Made by a program: the position numbers and the translations under genes. This document shows positions 1 through 6,952 of a stretch of DNA of 8,875 bases, piece after piece (position 1 is the first letter of the stretch; the number at the start of each line of letters is the position of its first letter). Origin of the DNA: Anaerolineae bacterium (GTDB lineage Bacteria > Chloroflexota > Anaerolineae > B4-G1 > SLSP01); NCBI GenBank assembly GCA_016934645.1, contig JAFGSL010000700.1, positions 1 to 8,875 of the forward strand. Reading direction: 5' to 3'. The notes below the pieces were generated by a model. The model was not told the origin of the DNA. It ran no database searches and worked only from the letters and a program-made list of their open reading frames with translations.

Positions 1-100
1 GTTGGCTACACCCCCACGGCTGGGGCGTACCAGTTAACTCCGCCCATATCTGCCGCTTTTGCTTTTCGAATCACTGCGCATCCCCAGCACAACTTGTATT

Positions 101-129
101 TTGCGAGTATAGCTATATTGAGTTATACT
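101..129 (+). promoter_or_regulatory. Putative sigma-70-type promoter for the histidine kinase gene
   Basis: A -35-like TTGCGA (101-106) and a -10-like TATACT (124-129) are separated by 17 bp inside a clearly AT-rich stretch (about 91-140), upstream of the kinase start. This would give a 5' leader of roughly 145 nt. The pair closely resembles the candidate promoter upstream of the DUF362 gene (TTGCGT, 16 bp, TATACT). The call rests on consensus matching only; no operator or other regulatory site could be recognised. Bases 1-280 otherwise hold no convincing gene. Confidence 0.4.
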
Positions 130-267
130 AACCATATAACAAAGTGCCCACAACACACAACGTCCTGGGGCATTGCCCATCGGCATTGGTGCCGCCGAGG
201 TGGAGAACCCGCCCCTGCGCGTCAATACGCATGGATCTGCTCACCGAACGGGTGCCAGTCACATCTC

Positions 268-273
268 AGGAGG
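268..273 (+). promoter_or_regulatory. Strong Shine-Dalgarno that fixes the kinase start
   Basis: AGGAGG at 268-273 lies 7 nt before a GTG at 281. An upstream in-frame ATG at 173 has no such signal. It would add 36 low-complexity residues before the first membrane helix, so the GTG is the better start. Confidence 0.8.
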
Positions 274-280
274 AAGCTCT

Positions 281-2122
281 GTGCTGAGTGACTATATCTA
301 CTACCTCATTGCCGTTGTCATCGCCTGGGGTGGTCTTGTCAGTATAGCATTCTATACCTGGCGACAGCGCAACGCCCCTGGGGCGCCCGGCTTCGCCGTG
401 ATGATGATTGTCACGTCCATCTACACGCTGGCCATTGCCGCTGCCTTTTTATGCAGTCGTCCAGAGTGTGCCTACATCTGGTTCAAAGTACGCAAAATCG
501 CCTCGTTCTTCGTCCCCCTCGGCTGGGTCGCCTTCGCGCTAGAGTTCGGTCAGTTTCGCGCCCGGCGCAATCCCTGGCTTTGGGGTCCCGTGATATTGCC
601 ACCGGTTATCATGCTGCTCCTTACCATCACCAACGAGAGCCACAACCTGTTGTGGAACTCGCCGCCGTTCTCTCAATTATCCTGGCCCTATCTCTTCACT
701 GAGAACGTGGCCGGTCCGTTAAGTTTCACCAACACACTTTACCACGCCCTAACCTACACGCTGACGCTCAGCGCACTGGGATTCAAAGCCCTGCGCGTAT
801 CGGGCATCTATCGCCGGCAAGTCCTCCTCGTTACCGTCGCCGCATTAATGCCTGGACTGTTTAGTATGTTCCGTGTCACAATCTGGGGTTCCGAGGTGAT
901 GCGCGTGCCGCGCGATCCGTTCGCTTTTCTCGTTATGGGCATGATCCTTACCTGGGGACTGTTCCGTTTGCGCCTCTTCGACCTCAAGCCGGTGGCCCAC
1001 GCCACCGTAATTCAGACCATGAGCGATGGAGTCCTGGTGCTCGATGATCAAGAACGCATTATTGACCTCAATCCAGCCATGCAACACATCCTTCAGCAAC
1101 AGGATTTCGGCGCGCTCGTTGGTCAGGTACTTTCAGATGTCCTTCCCGCTTGGGAAGATGCAGCGTTGGCTCTGCCCACCCAGACCGCAACGGAAGCGGA
1201 TATAGCCTTAACCATTGCAGAACAGCCGTATACCTACAACCTGCGCCTTTCTCCCCTGGCTGATCGGCGCGGACGGGTAAGTGGTTGTCTCATCGTCTTC
1301 CGGGATATTACCATGCTCAAACAAGCCGAAGCCAACCTGCGCGACTATGCCGATGAGCTGAAGGCTAGCAATACTGAACTGGACGCTTTTTCCCATACCG
1401 TTGCCCACGATCTCAAAAGCCCGCTCGCCGTTATTGTGGGCTTTGCCTCTTTCCTGGATGAACGGTTGGAACACCTTTCCCCAGACCGCGTTCACGAGAA
1501 TCTCCAACGCATCGTGCAGACCGGGAGAAAGATCGCCAATATCATCGATGAACTTCTGCTACTGGCTAGCATCCGTAAAATCGAAGACATTGCCACCGGC
1601 CCAGTAGCAATGGACGAAGTTCTCACCGAAGTGCTGCCCCGGCTCGACCCGGGACTCACCGCTAGGAGCGAGATCCTCACACCGGAGGCTTGGCCTGTAA
1701 CTACCGGTTATGGAGCGTGGGTAGAGGAAGTGTGGGTCAACTACATCAGCAATGCCATGAAATATGGCGGACGGCCAGAAGAAAACATCCCACCGCGTGT
1801 GGAATTGGGCTGGGATTGGAGAAAAGGAGCAATCGACGAGCAAAAGGCTGTACCAGCCCTTGATGCCGCCTTCGTTCGCTTCTGGGTACGCGATAATGGC
1901 CCCGGCCTCACCGATGAACAGTGCGGGCGGCTTTTCACCCAATTTACCCGGTTGCACAGAATGCGCGCGCAAGGCTACGGTCTGGGCCTATCGATCGTAC
2001 AGCGTATCGTCAGCAAACTTGGCGGCGAGGTCGGTGTCGATAGTATACTTGGGGAGGGCAGTACCTTCTGGTTTACGCTGCCTGCCGCACAGGAAGGGCA
2101 AAGCGTCAGGGAAAATCAGTAG
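281..2122 (+). CDS. 7TM membrane sensor histidine kinase (7TM-PAS-HisKA-HATPase)
   Basis: This is a sensor kinase of 613 residues starting at GTG 281. Seven hydrophobic segments fill the N-terminus (about 5-27, 37-58, 73-92, 101-117, 151-171, 180-201, 213-235), as in the His_kinase 7TM N-terminal family. A PAS-like domain follows (about 241-345, containing MSDGVLVLDDQ), then a short coiled linker. The HisKA domain has the phospho-acceptor H376 in HDLKSPL. The HATPase domain (about 474-601) shows the N box (N487 and N491 in NYISNAMKYGG), the G1 box DNGPG (538-542) and the G2 box GYGLGLSIV (565-573). All catalytic motifs are present, so it should autophosphorylate at the inner face of the membrane. 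The 7TM part probably binds a ligand or senses the membrane, but the signal is unknown. No response regulator lies in the window, so the partner must be elsewhere. Its stop codon lies inside a palindromic element. Confidence 0.93.
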   Translation: MLSDYIYYLIAVVIAWGGLVSIAFYTWRQRNAPGAPGFAVMMIVTSIYTLAIAAAFLCSRPECAYIWFKVRKIASFFVPLGWVAFALEFGQFRARRNPWLWGPVILPPVIMLLLTITNESHNLLWNSPPFSQLSWPYLFTENVAGPLSFTNTLYHALTYTLTLSALGFKALRVSGIYRRQVLLVTVAALMPGLFSMFRVTIWGSEVMRVPRDPFAFLVMGMILTWGLFRLRLFDLKPVAHATVIQTMSDGVLVLDDQERIIDLNPAMQHILQQQDFGALVGQVLSDVLPAWEDAALALPTQTATEADIALTIAEQPYTYNLRLSPLADRRGRVSGCLIVFRDITMLKQAEANLRDYADELKASNTELDAFSHTVAHDLKSPLAVIVGFASFLDERLEHLSPDRVHENLQRIVQTGRKIANIIDELLLLASIRKIEDIATGPVAMDEVLTEVLPRLDPGLTARSEILTPEAWPVTTGYGAWVEEVWVNYISNAMKYGGRPEENIPPRVELGWDWRKGAIDEQKAVPALDAAFVRFWVRDNGPGLTDEQCGRLFTQFTRLHRMRAQGYGLGLSIVQRIVSKLGGEVGVDSILGEGSTFWFTLPAAQEGQSVRENQ

Positions 2123-2205
2123 ATCTAATTTTCCGGTCTGGATCTGGCGATCCAGACCAGAACGGGGATCTGGCGATCCCCCTGGAGCATTTGGTGATCT
2201 ACTGA
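2116..2205. other. Three-stem palindromic element overlapping the kinase stop codon
   Basis: A perfect 10-bp outer stem (TCAGTAGATC 2116-2125 with GATCTACTGA 2196-2205) encloses two perfect hairpins. Hairpin 1 (2135-2158) has arms GGTCTGGATC and GATCCAGACC and loop TGGC. Hairpin 2 (2164-2181) has arms GGGGATC and GATCCCC and the same TGGC loop. The 12-mer GATCTGGCGATC is therefore repeated exactly, and all three stems end in GATC at their inner side. The kinase stop codon (2120-2122) lies in the outer 5' arm. No T-run follows, so it is not a standard terminator. It could be a REP-like or miniature mobile element, an mRNA 3'-end stabiliser or a protein-binding site. Confidence 0.6.
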
Positions 2206-2247
2206 GAATAGATAAAAGCTACATTGCGAACGCTGTACCTGCAAGTC

Positions 2248-2292
2248 AAGCGGCTTGTCGATTGCCTGTCAGGGCAGTAACAAGCCGTTTTT
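2248..2292 (+). terminator. Probable intrinsic terminator after the histidine kinase
   Basis: The arms CGGCTTGT (2251-2258) and ACAAGCCG (2280-2287) form a perfect 8-bp stem followed at once by TTTTT (2288-2292). AAG at 2248-2250 can extend the stem into the T-run. The 21-nt loop can itself fold through TGCC (2263-2266) and GGCA (2273-2276). The long loop is somewhat unusual, but stem plus T-run placed between two genes with separate signals supports termination of the kinase transcript. Confidence 0.6.
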
Positions 2293-2331
2293 GCGTTTCT
2301 GCGAAGCGTTGAGGGAATGCGGTAGGTCAAG

Positions 2332-2359
2332 TTGCGTTGTATGCGGATACGCTTATACT
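2332..2359 (+). promoter_or_regulatory. Putative sigma-70-type promoter for the DUF362 gene
   Basis: TTGCGT (2332-2337) and TATACT (2354-2359) are separated by 16 bp, downstream of the kinase terminator and about 125 bp before the DUF362 start. A second TATACT at 2386-2391 has a poorer -35 partner. The call is consensus matching only. Confidence 0.4.
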
Positions 2360-2397
2360 GGAACTGCAACAAACAACAGAGAGATTATACTTGGTAC

Positions 2398-2456
2398 CTA
2401 TCCGCGAATTCACCGTTGATGCACTAGAAACACTCGTAGGCATAATTCCCGGATAG
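2398..2456 (+). promoter_or_regulatory. Foldable 5' leader upstream of the DUF362 gene
   Basis: Within the predicted leader, CTATCCG (2398-2404) pairs perfectly with CGGATAG (2450-2456). Inside it, ATGC-a-CTA (2419-2426) pairs with TAGGCAT (2437-2443), leaving one bulged A. The fold ends 17 nt before the Shine-Dalgarno at 2474-2480. No known riboswitch class was recognised. It may be a regulatory leader, or chance pairing. Confidence 0.25.
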
Positions 2457-2485
2457 AGTCTTGGACTGTCTGAAAGGAGAGAAGC

Positions 2486-3724
2486 ATGACCCCAAAAACA
2501 TTCCCCGGTCGCGGCAAAGTCGCTATCGTGCGCACGACGCCAGAGACCGTTTTGGATGATTACGCCCGGCTGATGGACCTGGCAAATTACCGCGAAGTCC
2601 TGCCCGCTGACCATCAAACGTTGCTCAAAATCAACATTTCCTGGCAGACGTGGTATCCTGCCTGTTCCACCGCCCCGTGGCAACTGGAGGGCATTATCCG
2701 CAAGCTCCAGGCCGATGGGTACACTGACCTGCTCGGTGTCCACAACGATACGGTGGTCGTGGACACGAGTGACGGCGAAGCCAACAACAAGCAACGCTAC
2801 ATCACCGACAAGTATAACGTCCCCTGCGCTTACATCTACAAACCGGAAGTGCCCTGGGTACGCTACGAACCCAAACAGCCCTTCCTCGTTTTGGACGACG
2901 TCTATCCAGAAGGCGTTTACATCCCCGAACTTCTCATCGGCAACAATATCATCCAACTGCCCACGGTGAAGACACACGTCTTCACGACGATTACCGGCGC
3001 GATGAAGAACGCGTTCGGCGGCCTGCTCGGGCGCAAGCGCCACTGGACGCACAGCGTTATCCACGAGACGCTGGTGGACTTGCTCACGATCCAGCAGGAC
3101 ATTCACCCCGGCCTCTTTGCGGTGATGGACGGCACATTTGCCGGCGATGGTCCCGGGCCACGCGCGATGCACTGGCACGAGAAGAACGTGCTGCTCGCTT
3201 CGGCGGATCAGGTCGCCATCGATGCGGCGTCGGCGCTGCTCCAGGGCTTTGATCCCCTGGCTTTACCCTTCATCCGCATCGCACACGAATTGGGGCTTGG
3301 CGTTGGCGATCCTGCCGATATCGAATTCGTCGGTGATATGGATGCTTGCGAAGAACGCTGGTGCTTCCAGACCGACGACACATTCGCCAGCAGGGGACAA
3401 AAGGCAATCTACCACGGCATACTCAAGCCATTCGAATCGGTGTTATTACGCGGTCCGATTGTGCCGTGGTCGTATTTCGCCAGCAATTTCTACCACAACG
3501 TCTATTGGTACCCGGTGGTAGGACGCAAACGGGTGGAGGCTGCGCTTGAAACGCCGTGGGGCCAGCTCTTTAGCCAGTACGGTGCTGATACCGGATTGGA
3601 AGGGGCAGTGCTACCCAGTGTGGAAACCAAGACCGCGCTACAAGGTGCGGCTATCCTCGGCGGAGGTCTCGTTGCCCTGGGCGGCCTTGCCGCGCTGCTG
3701 GGTAGTCTGCGACGCAAAGGATAA
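2486..3724 (+). CDS. DUF362 domain-containing protein with C-terminal membrane anchor
   Basis: This protein has 412 residues. AAGGAGA at 2474-2480 supports the ATG. The central part (about 155-285) carries typical DUF362 wording: LPTVKTHVFTTITGAMKN (158-175), then FAVMDGTFAGDGPGPR (211-226), LLASADQVAIDA (236-247) and the close of the domain around 268-283. DUF362 is found alone or fused to ferredoxin domains. Here no CxxCxxC cluster is present, so it is not an obvious iron-sulfur protein. No N-terminal signal peptide is visible, and one hydrophobic glycine/alanine-rich helix (about 384-405) followed by RRKG ends the protein. This suggests a tail anchor with the body in the cytoplasm. The biochemical role of the family is not established. 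The gene has its own promoter candidate and ends in tandem stops (TAA TAA, 3722-3727), so it is probably monocistronic. Confidence 0.85.
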   Translation: MTPKTFPGRGKVAIVRTTPETVLDDYARLMDLANYREVLPADHQTLLKINISWQTWYPACSTAPWQLEGIIRKLQADGYTDLLGVHNDTVVVDTSDGEANNKQRYITDKYNVPCAYIYKPEVPWVRYEPKQPFLVLDDVYPEGVYIPELLIGNNIIQLPTVKTHVFTTITGAMKNAFGGLLGRKRHWTHSVIHETLVDLLTIQQDIHPGLFAVMDGTFAGDGPGPRAMHWHEKNVLLASADQVAIDAASALLQGFDPLALPFIRIAHELGLGVGDPADIEFVGDMDACEERWCFQTDDTFASRGQKAIYHGILKPFESVLLRGPIVPWSYFASNFYHNVYWYPVVGRKRVEAALETPWGQLFSQYGADTGLEGAVLPSVETKTALQGAAILGGGLVALGGLAALLGSLRRKG

Positions 3725-3726
3725 TA

Positions 3727-3775
3727 AGAGGCAAGGAGCAAGAGGCAGGATGCAAGCAGGGATGTGAGATGTATA
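3727..3775. repeat. Degenerate 7-bp tandem repeats, purine-rich tract
   Basis: Consecutive 7-mers read AGAGGCA, AGGAGCA, AGAGGCA, GGATGCA, AGCAGGG, ATGTGAG, ATGTATA. They begin within the second of the tandem stop codons of the DUF362 gene. The first four units are close variants and the last three have drifted. The strict 7-bp phase distinguishes this from simple A/G-rich sequence. Confidence 0.55.
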
Positions 3776-3793
3776 ACTTACATCACGATGTTC

Positions 3794-3835
3794 ACTCATT
3801 ACTCATTACCAATCCCTAATCACCAATCACTAAAA
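3794..3835. repeat. Degenerate 7-bp tandem repeats, pyrimidine/AT tract
   Basis: Consecutive 7-mers read ACTCATT, ACTCATT, ACCAATC, CCTAATC, ACCAATC, ACTAAAA. The tract ends 5 bases before the PrsW Shine-Dalgarno. With the tract at 3727-3775, nearly the whole DUF362-prsW gap is built of 7-bp units. Short tandem heptamer repeats are known from cyanobacteria and some other filamentous bacteria. Any promoter for the prsW-comM pair must lie within or overlap these repeats; none is obvious. Confidence 0.6.
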
Positions 3836-3840
3836 TCTGA

Positions 3841-3846
3841 AGGAGG
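3841..3846 (+). promoter_or_regulatory. Shine-Dalgarno that fixes the PrsW start
   Basis: AGGAGG (3841-3846) directly abuts an ATG at 3847 and lies 6 nt before a second in-frame ATG at 3853. Only the second has workable spacing, so the start is placed at 3853. Confidence 0.75.
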
Positions 3847-3852
3847 ATGACG

Positions 3853-4875
3853 ATGCTCGACATACTGTTGATATTCTTCTTGAGCCTGGTACCGATGATC
3901 CTCTATGCGATCGTGCTGTGGTGGTTCGACCGCTACGAGAAAGAACCACTGCCGTTGCTCGTCGCGGCGTTCCTCTGGGGTGCGGTCCCTTCAATTTTAC
4001 TGGCGTTAATTTTCGAGATTATTCTCGATATCCCAATTGTCGCCATCAGCCCCAACCAGCTCACCTACGACTTGCTTGGTGCATCAGTCGTCGCGCCGCT
4101 GGCAGAAGAGGGCGTCAAGGCCCTGGCCTTATTGATATTGTTACTCTTGCTACGACGCGAGATCGATAGTCCGATGGACGGCCTGATTTACGGCGGCATC
4201 GTCGGCTTTGGCTTCGCCGCTGTCGAGAACCTGTTTTACCTCTTCGGCGCTTACGTCGAAGAAGGCGTCGGCGGCGTGCTGTTCCTGGCCTTTATGCGCG
4301 CAGGGCTGTTTGGTCTCAATCACGCAATGTACACCGGCTTCACCGGACTGGGGATCGCTCTCTCGCTGGAAGTGCGCAACAAAGTGTTGAAGGTAGCCCT
4401 CGTCCTGGCAGGATTTGGCATGGCGATGCTGGCTCACGCCGTTCACAATGCCTTTGCGACATTCACCGGATACAGTGGCGGTCCCATCCCCCTTGTGGTT
4501 GCAGCAATCGCCGATTGGGGTGGCATCTTCTTCATGCTTGTCATTATCATCTGGTCCTTTTTCCTGGAACGCAAACGCATCATCGCCTATAGCCAGGAAC
4601 TCGCCAAACTCCAGATTATTCCCCAGGCGGAAATTGATGTCTTGAAATCGACGTTTCGGCGGCGCATCGCTCGCCTCAAAATCTTACTCAGCGGCAATGT
4701 GAAAAGCTGGTGGAAGGCGCAACGCTATCAACTCAAGTTGACCGAGGCTGCTTTTGCCTGGCATCGTATGAACCACGGCGATCCCAAGGCGCAAAAAAAC
4801 CTCATCCACCTGGAACAACAATTTCAAGCCCTGCGTAAGGAACTGGTTCCCGGCAACCAGACCGCTATCCAGTAG
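3853..4875 (+). CDS. PrsW-family intramembrane metalloprotease
   Basis: This is a 340-residue polytopic protein with about seven hydrophobic segments between residues 5 and 238. The PrsW (peptidase M82, CPBP/Abi-related) signature is complete. It has DRYEKEP after the first helix (26-32), EEGVK with E85 and E86, GFGFAAVEN (118-126) with E125, H157 in LNHAMYTGF, and HAVHN with H195 and H198. In the family the glutamates and histidines are thought to bind a catalytic metal in the membrane. In Bacillus, PrsW cleaves the anti-sigma factor RsiW; the substrate here is unknown and no anti-sigma gene is nearby. After the last helix comes a basic, helical cytoplasmic tail of about 100 residues (240-340) that is not part of the catalytic core. 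The gene lies 6 bp before comM on the same strand and is probably co-transcribed with it. Confidence 0.9.
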   Translation: MLDILLIFFLSLVPMILYAIVLWWFDRYEKEPLPLLVAAFLWGAVPSILLALIFEIILDIPIVAISPNQLTYDLLGASVVAPLAEEGVKALALLILLLLLRREIDSPMDGLIYGGIVGFGFAAVENLFYLFGAYVEEGVGGVLFLAFMRAGLFGLNHAMYTGFTGLGIALSLEVRNKVLKVALVLAGFGMAMLAHAVHNAFATFTGYSGGPIPLVVAAIADWGGIFFMLVIIIWSFFLERKRIIAYSQELAKLQIIPQAEIDVLKSTFRRRIARLKILLSGNVKSWWKAQRYQLKLTEAAFAWHRMNHGDPKAQKNLIHLEQQFQALRKELVPGNQTAIQ

Positions 4876-4881
4876 GTACGT

Positions 4882-6414
4882 ATGCTGGCGAAAATCGGTA
4901 GCGCCGCCGTACTGGGCCTCGAAGCCCTGCCTGTTGAGGTGGAAGTTGATGTGCGTCGTGCCGGGCAGGCCGGCATCCTGACACTCGTGGGACTGCCGGA
5001 TGCCGCCGTCCGCGAGAGCAGCGAGCGCACGCGTGCTGCCATCCGCAACAGCGGACTCACGTTCCCCGGTGATAAGCGTATCACCATCAACCTGGCCCCC
5101 GCCGATTTGCGCAAGGAAGGCCCGGCTTACGATCTCCCCATCGCCATCGGTATTTTGATGGCGAGCGGGCAACTGCCACCCGACGCGTTGGACGGTGCCA
5201 TCCTTATGGGCGAACTCTCGCTTGATGGGACATTGCGCCATGTGCGAGGTGTGCTCCCGGTTGCCGATATGGCCCGGCACAACGAAATTACCACCTTGTA
5301 CGTCCCCGCTCACGATGCGCCAGAGGCAGCGCTGATCCCTGATTTGCAGGTCTACCCGGTTGCGTCGCTCGCGAGCTTGGTCGCGCACCTGCAAGGTTTT
5401 GCGCATATCGCACCCTATACACCGGCAGATCATTACAGTACACAGGTACCACCGCCCACTGTGGACTTCGCCGAAATCCAGGGACAAGAACACGCCAAAC
5501 GCGCGCTCGAAGTGGCTGCCGCTGGGGGGCACAACTTGATGATGGTCGGCCCACCCGGTGCAGGCAAGACGTTGATGGCCCGCGCGCTCCCAGGCATCCT
5601 ACCGCGGCTCTCGCTGGAAGAAGCCCTCGAAGTGACGCGCATCTACAGCGTCGCGGACCAGCTCTCCGCCGACACACCGCTCATCCAGATACGGCCTTTC
5701 CGTGCGCCACACCATACCATCAGCAATGCCGGGCTTGTTGGGGGGGGCAACTGGCCCCGGCCCGGCGAGATCAGTTTGGCGCATCGTGGCGTGCTCTTCC
5801 TCGACGAGTTGCCGGAGTTCAACAGCCGCGTGCTGGAGGTGCTGCGTCAGCCGATGGAAGACAAAACCGTCACCATCAGCCGTGCGCACGGCAGTCTGAC
5901 GTTCCCTGCCAGCTTCATGATGATCGCGGCGATGAATCCCTGTCCATGCGGCTACTACGGCGATTCCGAACGCCCGTGCACCTGTTCTATGGGCGTGATA
6001 CAGCGCTACCGCAAACGCATCTCTGGCCCCCTGCTGGACCGCATCGACATCCACATGGAGGTCCCTCGCGTGGCCTACGACAAACTGGCGCACGCCACCC
6101 GCGGAGAGCCTTCGGACGCGATCCGCGCGCGTATCGGCGCGGCCCGGAAACGCCAACTGCGACGCCTCGCGGGCACCAGTCTCGTCTGCAATGCGGATAT
6201 GGGACCGGCACAGATTCGCGAGTTCTGTACCTTACGCGATGAGGCTTCGGCCCTGATGCGCGCGGCGATGCGCCAGATGCACCTGAGCGCGCGGGCATAC
6301 CACCGGATTCTGAAGGTCTCGCGCACGATTGCGGATTTGGAAGGCACGGAGGGGATTCAGACGCATCACCTGGCGGAAGCGTTGCAATATCGGGCGCGGG
6401 TGTTGGATATGTGA
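4882..6414 (+). CDS. comM: ComM/YifB-family AAA+ ATPase (Mg-chelatase-like)
   Basis: At 510 residues this is the usual length for the family. The N-terminal ChlI/Lon-like fold (about 20-145) contains LVGLPDAAVRESSERTRAA (35-53) and ends near the RGVLPVA segment. The AAA+ core (about 193-400) has Walker A GPPGAGKT (223-230) and Walker B LFLDEL (305-310). It also has the family's cysteine pairs in CPCG (C354, C356) and PCTC (C366, C368), and DRIDIHMEVP (386-395) with the likely sensor/arginine residues. The C-terminal Mg-chelatase domain ends with LQYRARVLDM. ComM in naturally transformable Gram-negatives is a hexameric helicase that promotes branch migration during integration of single-stranded DNA. 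Relatives are widespread in non-competent species too, so the role here is inferred. Only a weak AGGT precedes the ATG, 6 bp after the PrsW stop, which suggests translational coupling. The 3' end meets an RHS remnant on the other strand. Confidence 0.93.
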   Translation: MLAKIGSAAVLGLEALPVEVEVDVRRAGQAGILTLVGLPDAAVRESSERTRAAIRNSGLTFPGDKRITINLAPADLRKEGPAYDLPIAIGILMASGQLPPDALDGAILMGELSLDGTLRHVRGVLPVADMARHNEITTLYVPAHDAPEAALIPDLQVYPVASLASLVAHLQGFAHIAPYTPADHYSTQVPPPTVDFAEIQGQEHAKRALEVAAAGGHNLMMVGPPGAGKTLMARALPGILPRLSLEEALEVTRIYSVADQLSADTPLIQIRPFRAPHHTISNAGLVGGGNWPRPGEISLAHRGVLFLDELPEFNSRVLEVLRQPMEDKTVTISRAHGSLTFPASFMMIAAMNPCPCGYYGDSERPCTCSMGVIQRYRKRISGPLLDRIDIHMEVPRVAYDKLAHATRGEPSDAIRARIGAARKRQLRRLAGTSLVCNADMGPAQIREFCTLRDEASALMRAAMRQMHLSARAYHRILKVSRTIADLEGTEGIQTHHLAEALQYRARVLDM

Positions 6415-6858
6415 GTGGGATGTGCCCATGATTTTCTCCTGGCTGCGCCGATGGCCGCGGCACCAGAAGTTGGGATCGCGCAGGAAGCACGCAAGCGACT
6501 TGCCGGGATGGCGCAGCGCGTAGGACACCCCGCCGGCCACCATCCCGATGGCCAGACCGCCAAGCAGCGCCCCCACGAACTCCCCCGTTGGGGTCGGTAT
6601 ACCGCAGTGGATTATTGAGGGCGTAGGCGTAGGGCTGCTGCGTTCCCGGCAGCGAGAGCAGCCCTGCGAACGGATCCACCTGCGTGAAGCGGCCTGTGGC
6701 GGGGTCGTACCAACGCCGCGCAGGTATTGTAGTCCCGTTGCCGCGTCTGTCCACTCGCCGGTGTAGCCGAAGGGGGAAGACGGGGTATTGGGTTGCAGCA
6801 GCGGCACGCCGACTACAAATGCTACACGGATATACGAATCGCCACGGCAGGTAATCAC
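6415..6858 (-). pseudogene. RHS core and C-terminal tip remnant with two compensating frameshifts
   Basis: On the - strand one frame reads PLLQPNTPSSPFGYTGEW then AATGLQYLR, the pre-core wording of RHS proteins. At 6711-6723 one base is missing relative to the expected LRARWYDP codons. RHS identity then continues in another frame (RRWYDPATGRFTQVDPFAG, then PYAYALNNPLRYTDPNG). At the G-run opposite 6582-6586 (five bases against four in the related copy near 8320) the frame returns to the first one. It continues into a glycine-rich hydrophobic tip starting EFVGALLGGLAIGMVAGG. The N-terminal YD-repeat part is missing. No ribosome site precedes the GTG at 6858. The tip frame stays open antisense into comM down to 6232, but that part is probably not genuine coding sequence. 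This is a decayed orphan module, not a working gene. Confidence 0.75.
6666..6712. repeat. 47-bp direct repeat in RHS core, copy 1
   Basis: This stretch is identical, base for base, to 8406-8452. It starts GCGAACGGATCC and ends GGGGTCGTACCA on the + strand, and encodes the RHS core segment around WYDPATGRFTQVDPFA on the - strand. A 19-bp exact match (6717-6735 with 8471-8489) lies just beyond the break site. The repeats are in the same orientation, 1,740 bp apart. Confidence 0.9.
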
Positions 6859-6952
6859 TCGCCGGTCCGCCGCAAGATAATTCGTGGTTGATCCGTTTAA
6901 TTATGTATGCCAGACAAAATTAGCGTTAAGGCAAAAGCCGCACAACCACACT

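Noticed and set aside
12..25. Small hairpin CCCCA/TGGGG
   Set aside because: Only 5 bp with no T-run, and no gene end can be seen before it; too weak to call a terminator.
1..288. Open + frame from the window edge to about 288, overlapping the kinase start
   Set aside because: The translation is low in recognisable motifs and runs through the promoter-like AT-rich patch and the kinase ribosome site; the openness looks like chance.
2135..2181. GATCTGGCGATC repeats as a CRISPR-like array
   Set aside because: Only two units 26 bp apart, each within a hairpin, with no spacers of constant length.
5987..6414. Long - strand open frames antisense to comM that run on from the RHS remnant
   Set aside because: The comM product is a full-length, strongly conserved protein; the antisense translations are arginine/proline-rich with no family resemblance beyond the RHS part right of 6415.
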